This document shows positions 19,910 to 30,971 of a stretch of 64,000 nucleotides of DNA, piece after piece. The number at the start of each line of letters is the position of its first letter. The first letter of the stretch is position 1. The position numbers and the translations under genes were made by a program. Source of the stretch: Azolla caroliniana (lineage: Eukaryota; Polypodiophyta). The DNA lies in the NCBI GenBank assembly GCA_043228905.1, contig JBHGNT010000014.1, positions 9,362,001-9,426,000 on the forward strand, read 5' to 3'. Under the pieces are notes generated by a model that saw only the letters and a list, made by a program, of their open reading frames with translations, was not told the DNA's origin and ran no database searches.

Positions 19910-20510
19910 AACCAATTGTCCCCTTCTAGACCCGAATTTTGGATTTGGGTTCTAGCATGGTGAACATAGTCTTCTAGTGAGGAAAACTTTCTACTAGAGA
20001 GGTTCATTAAAGCTTGTGTTGCCTCGGTTCGGGAGGGAGGTTGTAGAAATTGGCCCTTGAAAACTGTGACAAAATTTGTCTAGGTATCAAGCAATTTCCC
20101 CAAAGTACGGAGCCCACACCACCAACCGCCTTACCCCCTAGTTCTCGGCCGACATATGCAATCTTTGTACTATCTGGCGTGGGATAGAGCTAAGAATAAG
20201 ACTCCCATCAGCCCAGCCACGTGCAAATTGCTTCTTCGGTTCTTTCCTTTTTGTCTCCCGTAAATGGCTTAACGACAAATGATGGTTCACCCTGTCGCTC
20301 ATCAGGTCTATTAGTCTCACATTGTAGACTAATGACACATGCCTCGAGAGCACTTTGAGATTGCCGAAGTTCGGTCATCTGTTGAGCGGTGAAACTAAGG
20401 TATTGGGTTATTTGCGAAAAATACATCTCAATGGACATTTGTCCAAGAGGATTCCCTTGAGTTCCTTCCGCTTGAGCAGATGACATCGGGTCTTTATTTT
20501 GAGCCATTAA
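19910..20510 (-). pseudogene. Element I gag-like remnant
   Basis: Minus-strand ATG at about 20506 opens MAQNKDPMSSAQAEG, then QMTELRQSQSALEA (coiled-coil-like) and PFTGDKKERTEEAICTWLG, like the start of a gypsy gag domain. Downstream sequence in other frames (YKDCICRPRTRG, PRQILSQFSRANFY-like) suggests one or two frameshifts. No knuckle is reached before truncation. Confidence 0.5.
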
Positions 20511-20599
20511 ATGATTATTTCTGGAAAAGAAATAGGATAAGGTCAGAGAGATAGTCATAACATCATGTCGTGATGTAAACATATCATGGGCAAACATTA

Positions 20600-22150
20600 A
20601 TCAATATCATGATCTCATGTCAATACCCCTCTAGACGTATGAGATGAGGTTCAAGATCAGGTTACTATGGTAACACAAAGGTGTTTTAAAAACCATGGGG
20701 GTGACAAATAAATGTCTTTCCCTGATCTCTATATCGATTTTTTCATGGTGGCTCCCCAAGGCTCAACCATGTATGTTCGCGTCATGAATAGTTTATACAC
20801 GAAAAAAATGTTAACAATAAACTATGTTTCTGTGCCCACATATGTGGTTTCGGCTCTTTAAGTCCTATTACGAGGACCCCGAAGTGCACTTAGACCTCAA
20901 GTCTAAACATGTGTTATAGTCATATGTATCAACGATGTCGAGACCTCGAGAACAAATGCATTAAACACTTGAGCCAACCAAGTAGGTTGCTCTTCTTGAA
21001 TGTTTAATGTTTCATGTGTATAAGAGATATGCGAAGCATTTGCCCATATATGTTTTTTTTAAAGAAACATATATGTCAAGAGTCCTTATTTCGCCCTCAT
21101 TTACTACAACTATGTTGGTACGTTACCTAACCTCAAGTAGACTTGTAATTACGATGGCATATGCTAAAGTGCAACCTAATGGTCAAGCCAAATGAGCGCT
21201 CTTTTCATAGTAGGCCCATGTGGCCCATCACATGGTCACGTCATTACGAATGCCTCTCATAAGAATGATCTCATGGTGGCATCGTATCCTTAATGGGGGA
21301 GGGATGTTGGATACATGTGTCATAAGAGCGACCTCACATGAAGTGGGTCAAACCCTACGTACTCAACATCATTATGGCTATTGATGTTTCTTTACATAAC
21401 GAAATATTGAAGTCACCAACGGGGATTTCAACAATAAAAAATTGTTGAAAAAAGGGATGGTGACAACACGATTCTCACAAAAATGTGAGGACGGCCACCA
21501 AGAACCTTTCACCGAAAAGGAAAACATTCGATTTAAAATCACGTAATAACTTATATACACATATGTATATTATCACATATATACGATCAACTACATATAT
21601 AGGTGACCACATATGCCTATATTAAAGAAATCGTTATATTTAATAGCCAAAAATGATGTAATCGAGGCATATACCTCTACGCACACGGGACATCCAAAAA
21701 TAAGGGTCCAATGTAATACGCAATTGAGGTATTGACCTCTTATGCATACGAGACCAAACACATATCATTTACAACAAAATTGAGGTGTTGACCTCATACG
21801 CAAACGGAACATATGTTCATGAACATAATATGTAATTGAGGTATTAACCTCGTACGCATACGACACTCATCACACATTATTTATATGTCAAACGAGGTAT
21901 TGACCTCGTGCACATATGTAAGCGTTTTAGATAACCAATTAAATACCACTACAACATCATTTGATTAATGAAAATAATCTACATATTAACCATACACATG
22001 ATTAGATGGGAGAAGAAAAAGTAGACAAAAAATAACAAGAAAGATTACCGAAGTTCCTTGTTGATCCTTGTCTGCATGAAGGCCAACCGCACAACGATCG
22101 ATCGCCATCCATCGAGAAGATAAGACCAACAAAAGAAACATTAGTACATA
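20600..22150 (-). other. Element I leader, no coding sequence seen
   Basis: About 1.5 kb between gag-like sequence and PBS with no supportable protein. It holds five short stem-loop repeats at 21662-21910, described separately. Confidence 0.5.
21655..21915. repeat. Five stem-loop repeats with GAGGTATTGACCTC core
   Basis: Imperfect units of about 54-60 bp start near 21662, 21722, 21782, 21836 and 21894. Each contains the inverted repeat GAGGT-N4-ACCTC or a close variant, most followed by a TACGCATACG-like box. Confidence 0.75.
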
Positions 22151-22165
22151 GGCTCAGATACCAAA

Positions 22166-22626
22166 TATTAGAGACATGTACTAAAGTAAGCATTAGATAA
22201 GGATAGAATAAGGATAAATAGATAGAAAGGAGAGAGAGAAAGAAGGGTGATGATCCACCCGACCACCCCCGAGCGAAGGGATCGAGACGGACTCGAGCCT
22301 CGATCGGAGTCCCATACCACCATCGTGGCGTCGAGTCGTACCTAGTGCTGGCGCGCTCGCTACAAGAGTTGACCCACCACAAGATAGAGTCTCATCGTAG
22401 TCAACAAGATCCTCAAATGAGGGTAGCTAGGCCTCTATTTATAGCGATACCCAAGGCCCCCAGCCATGTTCACACTTGGCCTAATGGGTTGTCTCAATCT
22501 CGAGGATTTAAAAGTAATCCTCCCATTCTTTACACTCTCGTTTAACCCTCACACTTATCCACATGTATAGAATACTACGGTAAATTGGAGATCACCACGG
22601 GATATTATATGGTCATGCCTGTAACA
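22166..22626 (-). repeat. Element I LTR
   Basis: On the minus strand begins TGTTACAGGCATGACC and contains TATAAATAG (22435-22443 on the plus strand). About 460 bp; the inner boundary is approximate by 1-3 bp. Confidence 0.6.
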
Positions 22627-23826
22627 ATATGATTGTCTGATCGATCTACAAGAAGGCACATCTCCACCCTTTGGGCCCATCTATGGTCTCTCTGACCCAA
22701 AACTAGAGGCTCTTCGCAAATATCTACATGAACATTTGGAGAAGGGCTTCATCCAACCGTCTAAGTCACTAGCTAGGGCCCCATCTTGTTTGTGAAGAAA
22801 AGGGATGGATCGTTGCGCCTATGTGTGGATTATCGTGGCCTCAATAAAATCACGGTATGTAATCGCCACCCTTTACCTCTAATCCCAGAACTCCTCGATC
22901 GCCTTCGTAGTGCACATGTCTTCTCCAAGATTGATTTGCAGGGATCATACAACTTAGTTCGGATTAAACCTAGTAATGAATGGAAGACAACATTTCCCAC
23001 AGGACACAGACACTTTGAGTACAAGGTAATGCCTTTTGGACTCACCAATGCTCCAGCTAATTTTCAACATATGATGAACAACATATTTCGAGAATATCTC
23101 GATCACTTTGTCATTATCTAACTTGATAACATTCTTGTCTTCTCGTCAAGAATTGAAGAGCATACTCACCACATTCGATTGATTCTCTCGAAACTTAGGG
23201 ATCATGGCCTCTATGCCAAGAGAGAAAAATGTGAGTTTGATCGTAATTCCATAGAATTTCTTGGTTATGTTATCTCACCGCAGGGCATCACCATGGATCC
23301 AAGGAAAATCAAGAACATCCAAGAATGGGCCACTCCAAAATGAGTAAAGGATGTCCAAGCATTACTTGGTTTTGCGAATTTCTATCAAGGATTTTTCAAG
23401 GGGTTCTCCGTCATAGTCCAACCCTTGATTGAGCTTACTCATAAAGGGATGTTGTTTCAATGGACTCCATCTACTCAACATGCCTTCGACCTACTCAAGG
23501 AAATTTTTAGCTGGGCTCCAGTCCTCCGTCACGTTGACCCCACTAAGGCTTTTCAAGTTGAAAGAGATGCCTCTGACTTTGCTATTAGTTCCATCTTATC
23601 CCAACCCAATGATGATGGCATCCTACATCCGGTGGCGTACTACTCCCAAAAATTCATAGATCCAGAAATCAACTACCCCATCTATGACAAGGAGCTCGTT
23701 GCTATAGTGGCAGCTTTCACAAAGTGGAGACCTTACTTGGCTGGGGCGCAACATCGGGTTCGGGTAATAACATATCATACAAATTTATTGTATTTCTCAA
23801 CAACCTGTACTTTGAATTGGCGGTAG
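22627..23826 (+). pseudogene. Gypsy H reverse transcriptase and RNase H
   Basis: RT motifs: [68 protein letters not shown], and a LDNILVFS catalytic segment where the second Asp of the usual DD has become Asn. RNase H: FQVERDASDFAISSILSQ, YDKELVAIVAAF. Stops at 23119, 23341 and 23824 and a frame change near 22785 mark decay. Confidence 0.85.
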
Positions 23827-25470
23827 GTTGGTTGGTCAAGTTTCTTAGCCAACTATGACTTTGAAGTTGTTTTTCAACCAGGGGTACAAAACATGAAGGC
23901 TGATGCTCTTTCACGGCGCTCAGATTTCGAGTTGAGCCTAAGGGATGATGCCTATGCTCAACAATCTCAATGTTTGTTAAAACCATATAAATTCCAACTC
24001 TTTGCCACATGCATGCTCCAAGTCGACTCTTTGCTTGAGGAGATAGCCAAAGCACTCCCCACCGACAAATTCGCAAATACAATTAAGAAAGGTCTTATTG
24101 ATCCGTCTAAACCCAAGAGCACGGAAGACCTTGATCGCTTCAGATTCGAGGGGGGACTGCTTTACCAAGTCCAGCTCTTATATGTTCCGGAGGGCCGGTG
24201 TCGAACTCAAGTTCTCCAAAAGTGTCATGAAGACCCCTTTGGCTAGCCATTTTGGCGTTACAAAGACACTCGAATTAATCTCACGAGGATATTGGTGGCC
24301 TCAACTGTGGAAGTTCGTCAAGGAATTCATCAAGACATGTGATACTTGTGCTCGATCCAAAGTCCTCCACCATAGGCCATATGGGTTTCTCCAACCACTT
24401 CCCATTCCCAATCGGCCTTGGGCATCAATTTCCATGGATTTCATCACTAACATGCCTCTAGTCCACAAATATGACACAATGCTCGTCATCGTAGATCAGA
24501 TTACAAAGATGGCTCGTTTTGGCCCCTATGCAAAGACTATTTCAACAAAAGCAATAACCGATCTATTTTTAAAGAATGTGGTGCGGCTTCATGGGGTCCC
24601 GGACAATGTCACCTCAGATCGCGGACCCAATTTGTCTCTCATTTTTGGCGATGACTCCTTCAAACACTACCAGGCACAAAAGTGAATTTGTCTTCGTCTT
24701 ATCATCCTCAAACCAATGGCCAAACTGAGCAGGTGAACCAAATTCTTGAGCAATACCTTTGGTTCTCGCTTAGCTACTAGCAAAATGATTGGATTGACCT
24801 CCTACTCGCATACCAACTAGGGTCACCCCATTTTTCTCCATATATAGTTTGCATCCTCGCTTCAATATTTCCATCCCTGGCAACACTGTCAACCCGTCAG
24901 CGGAAGCACAAGCTCGTATTTTAGCCAACATTCATCAAAAATTTCCCTCGAGCTCATCCTTGCAAGGGACCGGTACAAAGTGAAAGTTGATCGACATCAC
25001 TCAGCCACACTCGGCTTCGCAGTTGGTGATCAAGTTTGGCGCTTACGTCACCATGTCGACACTACTCGACCTTGCGAAAAGTTGGACTACAAGAAGTTAG
25101 GGCCATTCCACATCATTGAGCGTATCAACCCCGCCATTTTTCAGCTGGAACTTCCTCCACATAACCGGATTCATAATGTCTTCCATTCCTCTCTTCTTGA
25201 ACCTCATCATCCATCCACTATTCCTGGAAGACACTCTCCACCTCCACCCCCAATCGAGCTTTCCATAGGCGAGGAGTATGAGGTGGACAAGATTCTGGAC
25301 TCTTGTTGGCATCAATGACAACTTCAATACTTAGTCCTATGGAAAGGGTATCCATTTCAGAGGCAACTTGGGAGCCAACCCAACACTTGGAGAATGCACC
25401 AGATGTTGTTCATGCATTTCATCACCAATATCCACAAAAACTAGGGAGGCATCTTCGGAGGTGGCCTTAG
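23827..25470 (+). pseudogene. Gypsy H integrase and chromodomain
   Basis: Integrase zinc module (CHEDPFG..HFGVTKTLELISRGYWWPQ, CDTCARSKVLHHRPYG), core SMDFITNMPLVHKYD and SDRGPNLSLIF, then GPY/F segment KLDYKKLGPFHIIERI and chromodomain EEYEVDKILDSCW. Broken by frameshifts near 24240 and 24690 and by stops near 25316. Ends at the polypurine tract. Confidence 0.8.
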
Positions 25471-25478
25471 AGGGGGGA

Positions 25479-25820
25479 TATTATGATTCAAACTATTAAC
25501 CTACTATATTAGAATCAATCGATATGTTTTAACCAACACGTCTGATACATGTTCATGTTTATGTTAGTAGATTATTGTAGATTATCTATTCTAGAAGCTT
25601 CCAAAAAGCTCCAGAAGCTGGAACATTCGAGAAGCTTGTGCGTGAAAATGAGTCTCTGCATGGAACTGCATTTAGAGCCCACAAACATGAATAAATACAG
25701 GGGTTCACCTTGGCCTTAGTCAAGATGAACAACACCAACTTCCGTTCTTGTTCTCTTGTCTATTCTCTCTCTCTCTCTTTCTCTCTCTTAGTATTGAGCC
25801 TCAACTACTCGTCCGTGATA
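25479..25820 (+). repeat. Gypsy H 3' LTR
   Basis: 342 bp, starting TATTATGATTCAAAC, a C-to-T/G-to-A version of the 5' copy. It has an AATAAATAC TATA-like box followed by TTCACCTTGGCC and CAAGATGAACAACACC, paralleling element X, a CT-rich tract, and ends GTCCGTGATA. Confidence 0.75.
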
Positions 25821-26190
25821 GCTTCATCGAGGAAGAGGGCCAAATCATCGTGCAAGGGCACCAGGACGGGAGGATGTTCATCCTCGACACCAATGACGTT
25901 GGCGCCGCTTTGTTCGCGAAAGGACAGAAAGTCAAACGAGATATCGACTTATGGCACAAGCGAATAGGTCGTGTCAACTACAGAGGCTTCACGATTTGCA
26001 ATCGAAACTAGTGGTATTCGGATTGCCAAAATTTAGTGGCCAGAAGGCCCAAATATGTGGAGCCTGCCAGCTAGGGAAGCAACACTAACTTCCATTCACC
26101 AACGAGCGAAACCAGAGCCGAAACAAGCTCGACTTGATACATTCATATGTATAGGGACCGGCACACAACGTGAGCTTAGGCGTGAGTTCA
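25821..26190 (+). pseudogene. Copia C integrase zinc-binding fragment
   Basis: Encodes FIEEEGQIIVQGHQDGRMF, DIDLWHKRIGRVNYRG and the CQLGKQH region with stops, matching Copia F 8670-9020. Confidence 0.85.
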
Positions 26191-26713
26191 TGTCATGACA
26201 CAACGAATCTATTAAATACGTAGTTAATGAGGATTGAACCTGCAACCTCACAACTACAAGATGTCATGCTCAACCATTTTGATATGAGCAGTCATTTGTA
26301 TATAAATATAGGTTTAGTATAATTCTATAGTCTAGCATATGATACATTTCAGAATTAGAATATTTTAGTCAGTAGTATATTCTAGAAATATTGTATGACA
26401 TATTGTAGACGAGTATATTCTAGATATATTTCTCTAGTATATTCTAGAGATATTCAATCTTGGAACATGTATAAATACTTGTAACCTCCTTGGTCCCTTT
26501 CAAGGGATTCAACACTAGTCATTGACACATCAATCTAGTATTCTCGTTTCGCCACATCTTTGTCTCCTTGATCTTTATTTCTCTCTTCATGCCCTCATGT
26601 TGCTCACAACATATAGAGTTCCTAGCTTTGTCACATCTAGCTCCAAGTTCATCTGTCGCTCGTAGCCCCATCATTTGTGCTCCGCCCTAGTCCGTGCTTG
26701 GTGTGTCCATGAC
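26191..26713. mobile_element. Solo LTR with palindromic end and antisense B box
   Basis: 523 bp, begins with the perfect palindrome TGTCATGACA and ends CCATGACA. Flanked by GTTCA (26186-26190) and GTTGA (26714-26718), a one-mismatch TSD in Copia C. The minus strand of 26231-26240 is GGTTCAATCC, a B-box match. No coding sequence; the family is not otherwise seen in the window. Confidence 0.8.
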
Positions 26714-27286
26714 AGTTGATACTTCATCTCCCTCATTGACGACTACAACCAGCACACATGGATCTACCTCATTGAGAAGAAGAGTGAAGTCTTCGACTGT
26801 TTCTGTAATTTACAAAGTTTAGTGGAGAGGGAAACAAAGACGAAGATCAAGTGCCTGCGATCGGATGGCGGAAAAGAATAATTTTCTGGCCAGTTCAATA
26901 GTTATCTACAATAGAAGGGAATTCGGTAAGAATTCAGTTGCAGATATACGCCGGAACAAAACAGTGTAGCCGAGAGGAAGAACCGGTCCATTGTGGAAGC
27001 GGCATGGGCAATGCTGGAGGAGAAATGCATGTTTAGGTTCTACTAGGCTGAAGCGGTCAAGATGACCGTCTACATCTAAAATCGGATCGGGAATAAGATA
27101 TCAGCACATGAGCTGTATTTCAGGTGGAAGACAAACTTACGACACCTGAGGATATTCGGTAGCATTGCGTATGTGCATATGCCCGATGAGAAGCACAAAA
27201 AGATAGACCTGAAGTCGGAGAAATGTATTTTGGTCGGCTACTCACATGAGCAGAAGGGTTACAAGTGCTACAACCCCTGGACAAAG
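26714..27286 (+). pseudogene. Copia C integrase core fragment
   Basis: YFISLIDDYNQHTWIYLIEKK, KIKCLRSDGGKE, then NSVAERKNRSIVEAAWAMLEE in the plus strand with several stops. Ends YKCYNPWTK at the Copia B insertion. Confidence 0.85.
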
Positions 27287-27639
27287 TGTTGAGCGGCAAG
27301 CTCAACAGGAGCCGGATCAGGTGAATAAGCCTGATCCGGTGAGCGAGAAGGATCGGTGAGCCGGTGAGCAACCGGTGAGCTGGGGAGCCAGTTAGCCGGA
27401 TCCAGTAGTAACCGGAAGCCTAGTAATAGCTTAGATTACTAGGTAGTTATTGTCTCGTAGTTAGTGTCAGACGCTCATGTGAGCATTGAAGTACGTTGTA
27501 CTTTTGTCAGTCCCATGAGGACTTGTATAAATAGTGTTGTTGAGCACGTTGTATGTACAGAGTGTTGATATAATTTTTGAATTTAGATTCTTGTTTTGCT
27601 CTCTCTGTCTCTCCCGAGTACTCTCTGTATTCTGTGTAT

Positions 27640-27685
<46 letters not shown>

Positions 27686-27721
27686 TGCTACGCAGCCAAG
27701 CTGTTGTCTTACGCTTCCACA
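27287..27721 (+). repeat. Copia B 5' LTR
   Basis: 435 bp with a (CT)n tract at about 27643-27682, followed directly by the PBS TGGTATCAGAGC. Confidence 0.92.
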
Positions 27722-27753
27722 TGGTATCAGAGCACGAGGGTTGAAGACCTCTG

Positions 27754-27793
27754 TCCATATTTTTCTCTGTCTACTATTCTGTTCTCACAACCT
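27754..27793 (-). repeat. Inverted copy of the Copia B leader (40 bp)
   Basis: Reverse complement of 28159-28198, which spans the gag start, with one mismatch. It sits between the first PBS and the second, partial LTR. Confidence 0.9.
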
Positions 27794-27992
27794 AGGTAGT
27801 TATTGTCTCGTAGTTAGTGTCAGACGCTCATGTGAGCATTGAAGTACGTTGTACTTCTGTCAGTCCCATGAGGACTTGTATAAATAGTGTTGTTGAGCAC
27901 GTTGTATGTATAGAGTGTTGATATAATTTTTGAATTTAGATTCTTGTTCTGCTCTCTCTATCTCTCCCGAGTACTCTCTATATTCTGTGTAT

Positions 27993-28056
<64 letters not shown>

Positions 28057-28090
28057 TGCTACGCAGCCAAGCTGTTGTCTTACGCTTCCA
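27792..28090 (+). repeat. Second, partial Copia B LTR
   Basis: Repeats the downstream part of the 5' LTR from CTAGGTAGTTATTGTCTCG to the LTR end (with a longer CT tract, about 27997-28053), then a second PBS copy with one change (TGGTATCAAAGC). It lacks the U3 start. Confidence 0.9.
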
Positions 28091-28193
28091 CATGGTATCA
28101 AAGCACGAGGGTTGAAGACCTCTGCAGCCGACACTTGCTTTCACAAGACAAACCCTACAGGTTGTGAGAACAGAACAGTAGACAGAGAAAAAT

Positions 28194-29003
28194 ATGGACA
28201 GAGGCATGGCAAGTTCACTTCCTACAAAGAAGCTCGACCAGAGCAACTACGCGTTGTGGTCATACAAAATGCACCAGTACCTACTGGGGCATGGCTATTG
28301 GAGTTTTGTGGAAGGAACGAATGAGGTAGCACCAGAGCCTAGACACAAGGACTTCCCGGTATGGGAGCAAGGAGCGACCTGAGTATTATACTACCTCGCG
28401 TCCTGTGTGCACGACCAGATGCTCAACTACATCAGGGATGCAAAGATGCCGAAGATTTTCGCCGCAAGTACCACAGCCCGTAAGTTGCAGCTCCGGCAAG
28501 AGCTGAACAACATCCGAAAAAACAATATGTCGGTTACGGACTATACCACCAAAATAAAGGAGATTTGCGACACGCTTGGGTCCATCAACGTGATGGTGGA
28601 CGAAGATGAAATGGTACAAATTTTCCTTGGTGGTCTAGCGCAAAGGTACGGGCCAATCCGGAGAGCGATCTGCACCCAGGAGAAACCACCGACCTTCTTC
28701 GACTTGCAATCGATGGTGATGGTCGAAGAAAACCACGCTAGTGGGTCCAGGACCACTCAATCGGACAGTCGGATGTTGTACACAGAGGCAGATAGGCCCT
28801 GTGGGTGTGGGGGACAAGGTGGGTCGGCACGCACTGGAGGCGGCCGGCAAGAGCAGGAAAGAAGGCACAAAGAACGTGCCAACAGTAGTTCCGAAACTTC
28901 CACAAGCAGGGGGAGTCAAGGTGGCGCCGGAGGCTGGCAAGACAAATCCGCCATGGAATGCTGGTACTATGGCAAAAAGGGCCACAGAGAAAGCGAGTGC
29001 TAG
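28194..29003 (+). pseudogene. Copia B gag
   Basis: MDRGMASSLPTKKLDQSNYA start, stop TGA at 28379 (Arg codon in relatives), then same-frame gag through ASTTARKLQLRQELNNIRK and FFDLQSMVMVEENHASGS to a knuckle CWYYGKKGHRESEC, where the second Cys is lost. TAG at 29001 is 13 codons after the UAG position seen in F, C and N; here that codon is TGG. Confidence 0.85.
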
Positions 29004-30531
29004 AAGAAGCGCGCCAATTCGAACAGATCTGGATCTGGCAAAACCAGTCGGGAGAACCAGCAAAGCTCGCACTACGCACAAGGATCGAAAGGATCCGGAA
29101 CCGGGAAGACCGGTAAGGGGCTAGCCTTGGTGATGAAGCACGAGGAAAATTCGATGAAGAAGACTACTTCCAAATCGGAGGAAGTATGATATGTTGATTC
29201 CGGTGCGTCGAATCACATGACGAGCCACAAAGAGTGGTTCTCCTTCCTGGAGAAACTGGAACAACCGGGAGTTGTCAAAACCGGAGACGACAGTCCTCAC
29301 CCAATCGTGCATATCGGAGAAGTCCCTTTGAGCCACGTAGGACAGAGGGGCAAGTTGTTGAACATATTACACGTTCCGACTATCACGAAGAACCTGGTGT
29401 TGGTTGGACAGATTGTCGACTAGGGGATGTAGGTGCGGTTTACGCACCTCAGGTGCTTCATCGAGGAAGAGGGCCAAATCATTGCGCAAGGGCGTAGAGA
29501 CGGGAGGATGTTTATCCTCAACACCAATGACATCGGCACCACGTTGTTCGCCAAAGGACAGAAGATTGAATCGGATATTGATCTCTGGCACAAGCGGATC
29601 GGCCACGTCAATTACCGGCGGCTTCAAGACTTGCAAACGAAACAAGTTGTTTTCCGTTTGCTGATGTTTAGTGGCCGAAAGGCCCATGTATGTGAAACCT
29701 GCCAACTCGGGAAGCAACACCGACTTCCATTCCCCACCGAACGAAACCATAGTTGTAACAAGCTCGACCTTATTCATTTGGATGTATGGGGACCGGCACA
29801 GAACGTGAGTCTTGGCAGGAGTCGATATTTTGTCTCCTTCATCGACGACTACAGCCGGCACACATGGATCTACCTCATTGAGCGGAAGAGCGAAGTCTTC
29901 GACTGTTTCCAGAACCTCCAAAGCATGGTGGAGCGGGAATCGGAGAGAAAGATCAAGTGCCTACGGTCGGATGGCGAAAAAGAGTACTTTTCTGGCCAAT
30001 TCAACAGTTATCTGTAGCAAAAGGGAATTCGGCGAGAGTTCAGCTGTAGATACACACTAAAACAAAACAGTGTGGCCGAAAGGAAGAACCGGTCGCTCAT
30101 CGACGCGGCAAGGGCAATGCTGGAAGAGAAGAGCATGCCCCATTTCTACTGAGCGTAGGCGGTCCAAACGGTCGTCTACATCCAAAACCGGATCGGTGAC
30201 AAGGTGTCCGCGCATGAGCTATATTTCGGGCGCAAGCCGAATTTGCGACACCTTCGGATATTCGGTAGCATTGCATATGTGCATGTGCTGGATGTGAAGC
30301 GGAGGAAGTTGGATGCAAAGCTGGAGAAAAGCATCCTGGTCGGTTACTCGCATGAGCAAAAGGGGTATAAGTGTTATAACCCCCGAATGAAGCAGCTCCG
30401 GTTAGCTGCGATGTTGAGTTCAATGAAATGGCATCATGGAACTCCTTACCAACTCCGACTTCCGACTCTGACCCGATGCCGGAGGACGAGGCTAGTGAGC
30501 CTGAACCGGCCAAGGTAGAAGTAGTGAAGAC
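29004..30531 (+). pseudogene. Copia B protease-integrase
   Basis: Protease VDSGASNHMTSHKEW; IN zinc module DLWHKRIGHVNYRRLQDLQ and CQLGKQHRLPF; core DLIHLDVWGPAQNV, FIDDYSRHTWIYL, CLRSDGEKEYFSG, NSVAERKNRS. Stops near 29188, 29421, 29430, 30016 and 30151. Interrupted by element M at 30531 in the IN-RT linker. Confidence 0.85.
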
Positions 30532-30921
30532 TGTTGTCTGTCTGGCCGGACTAGCCTCAACACAGGTGTCTATCCGACACTTCTCCAAAGGGGTGGTAAG
30601 GATTGGATGCTAGGTTACACGCATAAGATGATTACAATTAAGCACAGATGGTAAACAATACGAGACACAGATAAACACGCAATAATTACTATTGTATTAC
30701 TTCCATCCAAAAACTTTACAAATCATCGGATCCTTTTATAGGCATCCGGCAAGGTTACAATCGGTGCGCTTAGGCAACCGACATCCGAATCGGTCCGGAT
30801 CCGGATCGGTACAACTGTACCGGATCCGTCCCTCCGAATAATAATTCTACTATTATTTACTTCCTATTATCCGATCCGATTCCGCCTTCCCACTTGTCCT
30901 TGCTCTTCTGACCGGCCAACA
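30532..30921 (-). repeat. Element M 3' LTR
   Basis: 390 bp, TGTTGTCTG...GGCCAACA on the plus strand. No clear polypurine tract abuts it. Confidence 0.92.
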
Positions 30922-30971
30922 CATGGCACGCCCGTGGGAAAGTGCCTTGCACTTCGAATCCACTCCCGGCC

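Larger units (their letters stand above)
19889..22626 (-). mobile_element. Element I: 5' part of a gypsy-type element, minus strand
   Basis: Right end is an LTR (22166-22626) followed on the minus strand by TTTGGTATCTGAGCC, a tRNA-Met-type PBS at about 22151-22163, a long leader, and gag-like sequence down to 19889, where the element is truncated. The right edge is precise because Gypsy H pol resumes at 22627. Confidence 0.65.
19416..25820 (+). mobile_element. Gypsy H: decayed chromovirus, with later insertions
   Basis: The insertion splits Copia C (GCTTT at 19411-19415, GCTTC at 25821-25825). A 5' LTR fragment (19439-19532) begins TGTCACGATTCGAAC; the 3' LTR is 25479-25820 after a polypurine tract at 25469-25480. 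Plus-strand pol is at 22627-25470. Gag and the start of pol are missing, replaced by an E-type LTR and the minus-strand element I. LTR sequence after TATA resembles element X. Confidence 0.75.

Noticed and set aside
21655-21915. CRISPR array
   Set aside because: Units are imperfect, spacers are not unique inserts, and the context is a plant retroelement leader.
27596-28324. Leu-Ser-rich reading frames across CT repeats
   Set aside because: Direct translation of (CT)n microsatellites inside LTRs; the same occurs at 16370, 34258, 39106, 43041 and 61859.
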